64,000 nucleotides of DNA. It comes from Hyphomicrobiales bacterium. Its GTDB lineage: Bacteria > Pseudomonadota > Alphaproteobacteria > Rhizobiales > HXMU1428-3. Every line of letters starts with the position of its first letter. Position 1 is the stretch's first letter. The stretch is taken from positions 1 through 64,000 of the forward strand of contig JAJFHX010000008.1 of the NCBI GenBank assembly GCA_021775425.1, in the 5' to 3' direction. Below, piece by piece: positions 56,880 through 64,000 of the stretch. The notes under the pieces were generated by a model. It was given only the letters and a program-made list of their open reading frames with translations. It searched no databases and had not been told where the DNA came from. Made by a program: the position numbers and the translations under genes.

Positions 56880-57905
56880 ATGGCCGATCAGGGTTCTCAA
56901 TTAAAAAACCGGCTGGAAGGATTTTCTGGCCGGTTGCGCCCTTTATTGCCGGGGCTGTTGCTGGCCGGAACGATTGCGGCGGCGGCGTCGTTTCTTTCTG
57001 AACATTATGCCACACCTGTGATGTTGTTGGCATTGCTCATTGGCATGGCATTTAACTTTCTCGCTGAGGATGAGAAATGCCAGAAAGGGATTGAGTTGGC
57101 GGCGAAAGATCTGCTCCGGTTTGGAATTATTCTGCTTGGGGCTCGGATCACACTTGGTGATATCAGCTCGCTTGGAATAACAACATTTTTTACCGTGATC
57201 GGTCTGATCGGACTGACAATTGGCAGTGGTTTTTTGTTTGCTAAACTGTTTAACCGAGGCTGGCGGTTTGCTATTTTAACCGGTGGGTCAGTTGCCATTT
57301 GCGGGGCTTCTGCTGCTTTGGCTATGGCTGCGCTGATACCAGCCAATGACAAGACAGAGCGCAATACGCTGTTTACAGTGATTGCAGTGACAACGCTTTC
57401 AACTGCGGCGATGGTGCTGTATCCGATCCTTTTTTCAATGTTTGATTTAACGCCGCGGGAAATGGGTTTTCTCATTGGGGCGACCATTCATGATGTGGCG
57501 CAGGTGGTTGGGGCGGGGTATTCGATTTCGATTGAAACAGGTGACACGGCGACAATCGTCAAACTGCTCAGAGTGGCTATGTTGCCTGTGGTGCTTGTTG
57601 TTTTGTTGATGACTTTACCGCAAACGAAAGAAGGGGCCGGGCGCCCACAACTGCCATTTTTTGTGGTTGGCTTCTTACTGGTTGTTGCGGCAAATAGTTT
57701 TGGATTTATTCCGCAGCCGGTGATTGCTGTGTTAATTGAGATGTCGCGCTGGTGTCTGATTGTGGCGATTTCGGCGCTGGGTGTGAAAACGTCTATGCAG
57801 AAAATGCTTCAGCTTGGGTTTGGTCATGTGGCGGTGGTTTTTGCTGAGACCGTATTCTTGTTACTCCTGGCGATATTCGCGGTTAAAACTTTTCTGGTGA
57901 TTTAA
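56880..57905 (+). CDS. suyZ: Putative sulfite/sulfate exporter (YeiH/UPF0324 family)
   Basis: 341 residues, about ten membrane helices. The family blocks LPGLLLAGTIAAAASFLSEH, DLLRFGIILLGARITLGDI, GGSVAICGASAALAMAALIP and GATIHDVAQVVGAGYSIS are clear. YeiH-family proteins next to suyAB are known as SuyZ, the inferred exporter of the sulfite or sulfate made in desulfonation. It ends the plus-strand unit 114 bp before the converging matAB gene. Confidence 0.85.
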   Translation: MADQGSQLKNRLEGFSGRLRPLLPGLLLAGTIAAAASFLSEHYATPVMLLALLIGMAFNFLAEDEKCQKGIELAAKDLLRFGIILLGARITLGDISSLGITTFFTVIGLIGLTIGSGFLFAKLFNRGWRFAILTGGSVAICGASAALAMAALIPANDKTERNTLFTVIAVTTLSTAAMVLYPILFSMFDLTPREMGFLIGATIHDVAQVVGAGYSISIETGDTATIVKLLRVAMLPVVLVVLLMTLPQTKEGAGRPQLPFFVVGFLLVVAANSFGFIPQPVIAVLIEMSRWCLIVAISALGVKTSMQKMLQLGFGHVAVVFAETVFLLLLAIFAVKTFLVI

Positions 57906-57931
57906 CCAGACTAGGGTCTGTTGCAAAACTG

Positions 57932-57976
57932 ATAAAAAAGGCTTCAGAAGATGAACAACCTTCTGAAGCGTTTTGT
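57932..57976. terminator. Bidirectional terminator between suyZ and matAB
   Basis: GCTTCAGAAG (57941-57950) and CTTCTGAAGC (57960-57969) form a perfect 10-bp stem with a 9-nt loop. AAAAAAG precedes and GTTTTGTTG follows, so it can end both converging operons. Confidence 0.9.
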
Positions 57977-58018
57977 TGTGTTCGATTTAAACTGACAGGA
58001 AAGAGATCAGATTAAAGG

Positions 58019-60874
58019 CTATTGCTGAAACGAGTTTTCATATTCATTGCGCAATAGATTTTTTTGTACTTTGCCCATGGTGTTTCTTGGTAGTTCATCG
58101 ACAATGACCAGCTTTTTGGGCTGTTTGAACCGGGCGAGGTTTGCGCCCAAAGCTTCTTCAATGCTTTCGAGGTTGATTTCATCCTTGTTGTTTTTCACAA
58201 GGATGCCAACAACGCTTTCACCAAAATCAGGGTGGGGCACGCCGATGACGGCGCTTTCCAGGACACCTGGTTGTTCATCCAGGATAAGCTCAATTTCTTT
58301 TGGATAGATATTATAACCACCAGAGATGATCAGGTCTTTATCGCGGCCAACGATGATGATGTAACCATCTTCATCAATTTTGGCGAGATCACCTGAAATG
58401 AAGAAACCATCTTCGCGGAATTCTTCCGCGGTTTTTTCCGGCATTTGCCAATAGCCTTTAAATACATTGGGCCCGCGCACTTCGAGAACGCCAGTATCCC
58501 CATTGGGGAGTATTTCTCCTGTGTCTTTATCGGTGATTCTGACTTCAACACCTGGCAGCGGAAAGCCGACAGTGCCCGGTTTTCTTTCGCCATCAAATGG
58601 GTTTGATGTGCTCATGTTGGTTTCTGTCATGCCGTAACGCTCAAGGATGCGATGGCCGGTGCGTTCTTCAAATTGCACATGGGTTTCAGCCAGTAAGGGA
58701 GCGCTGCCGGAAATGAACAGGCGCATGTGGCTGGTCAGCTCTTTGTTAAAGCGCTCATCGCTGAGTAATCTGGTATAGAAAGTCGGGACGCCCATCATGC
58801 TTGTGGCCTTTGGCATATATTCAACAAAGGCATCAAGATCAAGTTTCGGCATGAAGATCATCGACCCGCCAGCAAGCAGGGTGACGTTGCAGGCGACAAA
58901 GAGGCCGTGGGTGTGGAAGATCGGCAGGGCGTGAAGGAGCACGTCTTTTTCGGTAAACTGCCAGTAGTCAACCAAAGCCTGAGCATTGGAAAGGAGGTTG
59001 TTCTGGGTCAGCATGGCGCCTTTTGAACGGCCTGTTGTGCCTGATGTGTAAAGGAATGCGGCGAGGTCATCTAAGGAGCGAGCAACGGTTGGGAAGGTGT
59101 CTGGCAGTAACTCTGAAAAGTCTTTAAAGCTGCCTTCGCCGTTTGCGTCAAGCGTTTGCAGTTGTGAGCCGCATTTTTCTGCGATCTCTGTCAGGGCCGG
59201 CTGATTTTTACTGGAACATACCAGAAGTTTTGCGCCAGAATTTTCAAGGAAGTAGGAAATTTCCTGCGCTGTGTAGGCTGTGTTTAGTGGCAGGAAGATG
59301 ATGCCGGCCTGAACGGCGGCAGCATATACGGCCAGAGCTTCGGGTGATTTATCGATCTGGACGGCAACACGGTCACCTGCTGATAGCCCCATGGCTGTCA
59401 TGGCGTTGGCGAATTTTGCTGTCAGTTTCAGAAATTCGTCATGGGTGATGATGCGGCCGTCAATGAGGTGCAGGAAGGGGGTGGTTTTTCCTGTATGGCG
59501 TCCGAATAAAGTATCGAAAAGGGGGTTCGTCATCACACTTTCTCTTTCTATTTCTTTAGTCTCTGGCTCGGTTATAGTGAGCTCTTCGGCTTGTTCTGCT
59601 AACGCTTTTACTTCTTTTGAGGCGACGACCTCTTTTTCAGTTGCGAAGGTTTCATGGTTTTCAGCTATCAGTTTGAGGTCATACATATAATTGACCATGG
59701 TGCCATAGGATTGTCTGATACCGTTGGCGGAGAGGTCTGCTTTGGTGTGAACCTTATGGACCATGGCGCCGTTATTCAGATGGAAACGGGCGACCGGGTC
59801 GAGTGGCAGACCTGTTTTGTGTTTTGCTTCCAGCAAATAAGAAGCGGCGAGGGATTTTAAATTTTCTTCGTTTTCGATATTTACAATATTGCCTGTTGCT
59901 TCCACCCATTTGCTCAAACCCGGGATGGGTGAGAGGGTGACGAATGTTTTGATGTTAGGCAATTCGGGTGCGAGGTCAGAGACAACCTGTTTGATCAGTG
60001 AGTTGCCAAATGAAATGCCGGCCAGCCCTTCCTGACAATTGGAAATAGAATAAAAAACGGCGGTGTCAGCTTCACTGGCTGAAAGGGGTTCCCGGTTTTC
60101 AGCGAGCACATCCTGAATTGAAGAGGGGATGCCTTTGGTGAGGGCGACTTCAACGAAAATCAGCGGTTCCTCGGCCATTGAAGGGTGGAAGAAAGCAAAG
60201 CAGCGGCGATCTTCAGGTTTGAGACGTCTTCTTAAATCATCCCAGCTGTCAATGGCGTGAACGGCTTCATATTCGATGATTTTTTCAAGAATATTTGCCG
60301 GACTGTTCCAGCTTATTGGCTGGAGGACCAGAAAGCCGCGGTTGAACCAGGAAGCAAAGAGGTGGCGGAAATCAAGATCTACCTTGCCGAGGGTTTCATC
60401 TTCTCTGACAAAATTCAGCAGGTCTTTTCTCAGTTCGACGAGCATCCCTGTGGAGCCGGGCACCTGATTGAGACGGCGGGCGAGTTCCTGTCGTTTTGGT
60501 TCGGCGGTTGTCATGAACTGACGATATGAGTGTTTTGAAGGCTCGCTGATGTAGGCATCCAGTGATTGCTGAACGGCTTTAATGTCAAGATCCAGCTGGT
60601 TGTTCAGATAGCGGAAAAAGCTTCTTTTGCCCTCTTCGTCACTTTCGTTGTAGCGCTCAAGAATTTTACAAGCAAGGGTGATGCCTGAAACCTCACCCTG
60701 ACTTGTAAGCAGGTTCTGACACAGCTCTTCTATGGTTTCCTGTTTTGCATCGGGGCGGGCCAGATCAAGTGTGTAGGTTTTTGTGCTGTCAAATAATTTT
60801 GAGAGGGCTTTGTTTTTGTCATAGAGAGTAGACAAAAGATCAGACAGCCTCCTCATATAATTATCCATATTCAT
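58019..60874 (-). CDS. matAB: Malonyl-CoA decarboxylase - malonyl-CoA synthetase fusion (MatA-MatB)
   Basis: 951 residues in one open frame. Residues 1 to about 405 are malonyl-CoA decarboxylase: the Ser region YSISNCQEGLAGISFG and the His region ARFHLNNGAMVHKV correspond to its catalytic site. An acidic linker of about 40 residues (KEVVASKEVKALAEQAEELT) follows. From Met448 (59533) the rest is a full 504-residue malonyl-CoA synthetase of the acyl-adenylate family: LYTSGTTGRSKGAM, RYGMTETNMSTSNPFDGERK (with the malonate-type Arg), GRDKDLIISGGYNIYP and the Lys in PRNTMGKVQKNLL. One chain would turn malonate plus CoA and ATP into acetyl-CoA and CO2. The ATG at 60874 overlaps the matM stop (ATGA). 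Confidence 0.92.
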   Translation of the reverse strand: MNMDNYMRRLSDLLSTLYDKNKALSKLFDSTKTYTLDLARPDAKQETIEELCQNLLTSQGEVSGITLACKILERYNESDEEGKRSFFRYLNNQLDLDIKAVQQSLDAYISEPSKHSYRQFMTTAEPKRQELARRLNQVPGSTGMLVELRKDLLNFVREDETLGKVDLDFRHLFASWFNRGFLVLQPISWNSPANILEKIIEYEAVHAIDSWDDLRRRLKPEDRRCFAFFHPSMAEEPLIFVEVALTKGIPSSIQDVLAENREPLSASEADTAVFYSISNCQEGLAGISFGNSLIKQVVSDLAPELPNIKTFVTLSPIPGLSKWVEATGNIVNIENEENLKSLAASYLLEAKHKTGLPLDPVARFHLNNGAMVHKVHTKADLSANGIRQSYGTMVNYMYDLKLIAENHETFATEKEVVASKEVKALAEQAEELTITEPETKEIERESVMTNPLFDTLFGRHTGKTTPFLHLIDGRIITHDEFLKLTAKFANAMTAMGLSAGDRVAVQIDKSPEALAVYAAAVQAGIIFLPLNTAYTAQEISYFLENSGAKLLVCSSKNQPALTEIAEKCGSQLQTLDANGEGSFKDFSELLPDTFPTVARSLDDLAAFLYTSGTTGRSKGAMLTQNNLLSNAQALVDYWQFTEKDVLLHALPIFHTHGLFVACNVTLLAGGSMIFMPKLDLDAFVEYMPKATSMMGVPTFYTRLLSDERFNKELTSHMRLFISGSAPLLAETHVQFEERTGHRILERYGMTETNMSTSNPFDGERKPGTVGFPLPGVEVRITDKDTGEILPNGDTGVLEVRGPNVFKGYWQMPEKTAEEFREDGFFISGDLAKIDEDGYIIIVGRDKDLIISGGYNIYPKEIELILDEQPGVLESAVIGVPHPDFGESVVGILVKNNKDEINLESIEEALGANLARFKQPKKLVIVDELPRNTMGKVQKNLLRNEYENSFQQ

Positions 60875-62187
60875 TGTGTGGGTCCCATTACGTAGGTTGG
60901 TAGCCATGTGGCAATTTCAGGAAAGACACAGATGATTAAGATGGCGATCACCATGCAGGCGACATAAGGCAACGATCCGGTGAGGATTGTTTTTAATGAA
61001 ATGTCAGGGGCGATGCCGTTAATCACATAAAGGTTGAGTCCGACAGGCGGTGAGATCAGCCCGATTTCCATGTTGATGGTCAGGATGACAGCAAACCAGA
61101 TCGGGTCAAAACCGGCAGTTGTGATGATTGGCAACAGAATTGGTGCAGCCATCAGGATGACGGCAACCGGTGGCAGGAAGAAGCCGGCGATCAGCAGGAA
61201 GATGTTGATGGCCAACATCAGCACCCAGCGGTTGACATCCAGCGTGCCGATCCATTCTGCAATGGCCTGTGTGATAAAGAGGCTTGAAAGCATATAGGAA
61301 AATACACCGGCAGCCGCGATGATGAACAGGATCATGATGCTTTCTCTGGTGGAATCCCGCAGGACAACCCAGAGATCTTTCGGGTTCCATAATTTATAAA
61401 TGATCATTGCGACGATGAGGCATAATAATGCACCAATGGCGGCGGTTTCTGATGGGGTGGCGACACCGCCATACATCGAATAAAGCACGCCAAGGATGAT
61501 GAGCAGGAATGGCAGCACGCGGGGGAGAATTTCAAATTTCTCTCTCCAGCTGTAATTTCCGGCTGTTAGCAGTTTCTGGTCGCCTGATTTCCAGGTTGCG
61601 TATAGTGACCAGGCCATAAACAGGCCAACCAGCAATAGCCCCGGGAAGACGCCGGATAAAAATAAGCGACCGATGGATGTTTCAGTGGCGATGCCATAAA
61701 CAATCATGGTGACGGATGGCGGGATGAGGATGCCTAGCGTTCCGCCTGCGGCGATTGAGCCGGCTGCAACACCATCGGGATAGCCACGTTTGCGCATTTC
61801 AGGAATGCCCATTTTACCAATGGCGGCACAGGTGGCCGGACTTGAGCCAGACATGGCTGCAAAGAGCGCGCAGGCGCCAAGGTTAGAGATTACGAGGCCG
61901 CCCGGAATGCGGGTTAACCAGCGTTCCAAGGCTTCATAAAGGTCTGCACCGGCTCTGGTTGAGGCGATGGAAGCGCCCATTAAAATAAACATCGGGATGG
62001 CAAGCAGGGCGAAATTGTCGAGTTTGCCAAACAGAATTTCGGGCATGAGTTCTAATGATCTGGTTCCGTCAAAAACAATCAAAAAACCAGCGGATACGAC
62101 CAGCAGGCCAATCGCGACTGACATGCCCGAGAATAGTACGAGGATGGTGATTATGGCGACGAGGGCGCCGAGTAGAATAGGATCCAT
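60871..62187 (-). CDS. matM: TRAP transporter large permease (DctM/MatM type)
   Basis: 438 residues, about 12-13 membrane segments, DctM family. GMSVAIGLLVVSAGFLIVFD, FALLAIPMFILMGASIASTR, GSSPATCAAIGKMGIPEMRK and GLISPPVGLNLYVINGI are typical. GGAGG precedes the ATG. It overlaps the matQ-type stop by one base and the matAB start by four. Malonate as substrate follows from the matPQMAB order, not from sequence. Confidence 0.9.
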   Translation of the reverse strand: MDPILLGALVAIITILVLFSGMSVAIGLLVVSAGFLIVFDGTRSLELMPEILFGKLDNFALLAIPMFILMGASIASTRAGADLYEALERWLTRIPGGLVISNLGACALFAAMSGSSPATCAAIGKMGIPEMRKRGYPDGVAAGSIAAGGTLGILIPPSVTMIVYGIATETSIGRLFLSGVFPGLLLVGLFMAWSLYATWKSGDQKLLTAGNYSWREKFEILPRVLPFLLIILGVLYSMYGGVATPSETAAIGALLCLIVAMIIYKLWNPKDLWVVLRDSTRESIMILFIIAAAGVFSYMLSSLFITQAIAEWIGTLDVNRWVLMLAINIFLLIAGFFLPPVAVILMAAPILLPIITTAGFDPIWFAVILTINMEIGLISPPVGLNLYVINGIAPDISLKTILTGSLPYVACMVIAILIICVFPEIATWLPTYVMGPTQ

Positions 62188-62735
62188 TATTTTTCCTCCA
62201 GGCCGAAAGGCACATCAATTCTTAAAATGATGGCCGTCAGATCAGCCAGTAACTGTAATAATAATAAACCCAGACCAACTGGAATGGAGAGATAGGGGAT
62301 CCATAAACGGACCGCCCAGACTGTGTCTGATTTCCAGCCTTTGCTCATAGCAAGGTGCCAATATTCATAGCCATACCAAAGCATGACAGCGATCATAAGA
62401 GCGGAGGCGGACAGGGTGAATATTGCGAGGATGCGGCGCAGAGATGGTTTTAACAATATGGGGAAGAGGTCTACATTCACATGACCGCGAAGCAGCTGAA
62501 CATAAGAAAGACCGACCATGGTTGCAGAAATGACCAGGTAAATTACCATTTCGGTTTGCCAGACTGTGGATTGGTTCAGCACAAATCTGACGAAAATCAT
62601 CTGGCAGGTGATGGCGACTGATGCGACGATCATGCCGGCGGCGACCCAGCCAGCGAGGGTGGAAATTGCGGCTACAGCTTTTAAAAAAACATTGTCCCCT
62701 GTCTTGGCTGCGGCGGCAGAGCTGTGTGAAGACAT
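62187..62735 (-). CDS. matQ: TRAP transporter small permease (DctQ/MatQ type)
   Basis: 182 residues with four predicted membrane helices, DctQ family. FVLNQSTVWQTEMVIYLVIS, GLSYVQLLRGHVNVDLFPIL and LWIPYLSIPVGLGLLLLQL are typical. Stop and matM start share one base (TAATG). It sits 228 bp after the binding-protein gene, with a hairpin in between. Confidence 0.87.
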   Translation of the reverse strand: MSSHSSAAAAKTGDNVFLKAVAAISTLAGWVAAGMIVASVAITCQMIFVRFVLNQSTVWQTEMVIYLVISATMVGLSYVQLLRGHVNVDLFPILLKPSLRRILAIFTLSASALMIAVMLWYGYEYWHLAMSKGWKSDTVWAVRLWIPYLSIPVGLGLLLLQLLADLTAIILRIDVPFGLEEK

Positions 62736-62913
62736 TGTCTACCTCTTTATAATTGGTTTTGCTTTGTTTGGTTATGGTGTGATTATTGGTATTCAATATT
62801 ACACAAGGATAAAGGCCATTTCTAAAAGGTAAAGGCTGGCTCTTGATTTATGATCCTTCGCGTGCGGGTCAGGCTGAGTGCAAAATTCAATAATTTGTTT
62901 TATTTCAAATAAT

Positions 62914-62948
62914 TATCCCGGAAAGGTGAGAAGCACTTTTCCGGGATA
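62914..62948 (-). other. Hairpin between matP- and matQ-type genes
   Basis: TATCCCGGAAA (62914-62924) and TTTCCGGGATA (62938-62948) pair, extended inward by wobble and GTG/CAC. It lies just after the binding-protein stop on the minus strand. The sequence behind it is AATTATTTG, a poor T-run, so partial termination or mRNA protection of the binding-protein message is likely. Confidence 0.6.
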
Positions 62949-62962
62949 AATGTTTTTGATTA

Positions 62963-63949
62963 TTATTCTACAGCAAGGGCTGCGTCGAGAAGTGCTTGCC
63001 CGTCTGGCACACTTTCAAGGAATTTTTTGTAAGATGTTTTCTTAGCGATTGCGCGCCATGCTTCAAAATCAGCGGCTGACATCTGAGCAATTTCAACACC
63101 TGCATCTTTAAAGACTTTTGCGGAAGCTGCATCCTGCTTTTTGGCTTCTTCAAGATAATAAGCTTCAGCTTTTGCTGAGGCGGCTTTCAGGGCTGCTTTT
63201 TGCTTATCATTCAGATCGTCAAAAGTTGATTTGTTCATCAACAATGGCTGATACATGAACCAAAGAGCAACGTCACTTGCTGGAGTGTAGCATTTGACCT
63301 GCTCATAAATGCGGTATGACACAAATGAAGATGATGATGTGTTAGCTGCATTCAACACGCCGGTTTGCATGGCGTTGTAGATTTCTGATGATGCCATTGA
63401 AGCAATTGAAGCGCCAGCACCTGCCAGCATTTGTTCAAACGCTTTACCGGCTGCACGGGTTTGCAGACCTTTTACATCATCAGGTTTGGTGATGCATTTG
63501 TCTTTACCGGCAAAACCACCAGCGAGATAACCGTGAACCAGAACCATGACATCGTCAGACGCCATTTTTTCTTCAATCATTTCCATGAATTTAGATTTGT
63601 TCAAACGTGCAGCGTGGTCATGATTTTTTACCATGCCTGGCATCAGAGTGAGGTTGTAAGCTGGTTGTTGTCCGCCTGCATATGACAATGGAAACACTGT
63701 CATGTCCAATTGGCCGCGGCTTAGTGGCTTATACTGTTCTTTTGGTTTGAACAGTGATTTTGATGGAAAAATTTTAATTGTGAGGTCAACATTTGCTTTG
63801 GCGACTTCGTCAGCGACGATTTGAGCCACTTTGTGGCGGATGTCTTTTGTTGACCATTGATGTGATAAACGAAGTTCTTTTGCGCTTGCAACTGAACTTC
63901 CTGCTACGAGAGCAATTGCTGCTGTTGCAGCAATTAGTGTTGATTTCAT
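62963..63949 (-). CDS. matP: TRAP transporter substrate-binding protein (DctP/MatP type)
   Basis: 328 residues from ATG 63949, with GGGAGGAA upstream. Signal peptide STLIAATAAIALVAGSSVAS ends at ASA-KE. The mature DctP fold shows LRLSHQWSTKDIRHKVAQIV, DEVAKANVDLTIKIFPSKSL and the substrate Arg block GLQTRAAGKAFEQML. In the order matP-matQ-matM-matAB it should bind malonate; other C3-C4 acids cannot be excluded. It is the first gene of the operon. Confidence 0.88.
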   Translation of the reverse strand: MKSTLIAATAAIALVAGSSVASAKELRLSHQWSTKDIRHKVAQIVADEVAKANVDLTIKIFPSKSLFKPKEQYKPLSRGQLDMTVFPLSYAGGQQPAYNLTLMPGMVKNHDHAARLNKSKFMEMIEEKMASDDVMVLVHGYLAGGFAGKDKCITKPDDVKGLQTRAAGKAFEQMLAGAGASIASMASSEIYNAMQTGVLNAANTSSSSFVSYRIYEQVKCYTPASDVALWFMYQPLLMNKSTFDDLNDKQKAALKAASAKAEAYYLEEAKKQDAASAKVFKDAGVEIAQMSAADFEAWRAIAKKTSYKKFLESVPDGQALLDAALAVE

Positions 63950-64000
63950 TCGATATTCCTCCCATTTCAACCGGGTTTATTGACTAAGGTTGATTGTTGA

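Noticed and set aside
1-64000. CRISPR arrays, rRNA, phage or insertion sequences
   Set aside because: No regularly spaced repeats, transposase, integrase or rRNA sequence was seen.

Overview
The window looks like chromosomal DNA of a free-living, probably marine alphaproteobacterium of moderate GC. The evidence is gene content and order. An Mla lipid-transport operon has a STAS domain fused to the permease. The block purN-purM / DUF2066 - PerM - hdaA - ppk - ppx, followed by rnd and aspS, is an arrangement typical of Alphaproteobacteria (Rhizobiales-like). An orphan CheZ-like protein and TRAP and TTT organic-acid transporters fit the same group. The lineage is an inference; no rRNA is present. 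No phage, insertion sequence, CRISPR array or plasmid gene was seen.

Layout. 1-7.6 kb: the end of a FadL-type outer-membrane protein, fructosamine kinase, an LpxH-like phosphoesterase with a GT4 glycosyltransferase, an orphan CheZ-like protein with a long acidic tail, an MFS transporter and a dipeptide epimerase. 7.9-12.0 kb: the mlaE-mlaF-mlaD-lipoprotein operon. 12.1-16 kb: a GNAT protein, ndk, a YnfA-type protein, a small membrane-anchored protein and a cytochrome P450. 16-32.3 kb: purines, DUF2066, PerM, hdaA, ppk/ppx, a DnaJ-like protein, two secreted or surface proteins (one with a VWA domain), rnd and aspS. 32.6-38.6 kb: an AEC transporter, tRNA-Leu(UAA), a lytic-transglycosylase-like lipoprotein, fhs and a TPR protein. 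38.9-44.4 kb: an ECF sigma/anti-sigma pair, then a Tat-type vanadium haloperoxidase-like lipoprotein overlapping an outer-membrane protein gene, then a second P450. 44.4-48.7 kb: an RND efflux pair.

The last 15 kb holds two carboxylate catabolic units that converge on a shared bidirectional terminator (about 57.94 kb). The first is a nearly complete sulfolactate pathway: a GntR regulator, suyA-suyB (sulfolactate sulfo-lyase), a TctC/TctA/TctB-type uptake system, slcC and comC (the two stereospecific sulfolactate dehydrogenases that together interconvert the enantiomers through sulfopyruvate), and suyZ (sulfite/sulfate exporter family). The second, on the minus strand, is a malonate unit ordered like the rhizobial matPQMAB operon, but with matA (malonyl-CoA decarboxylase) and matB (malonyl-CoA synthetase) fused into one reading frame of about 950 codons. 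In this protein malonate would be activated and decarboxylated to acetyl-CoA by one polypeptide.

The main points for follow-up are the MatA-MatB fusion, the haloperoxidase/outer-membrane protein/P450 cluster behind an ECF pair, a family of TGAA-loop intergenic hairpins whose stems co-vary between two loci, a 17-bp-period tandem operator-like repeat upstream of ppk, and CTTAT/ATAAG palindromes in the suy control region.
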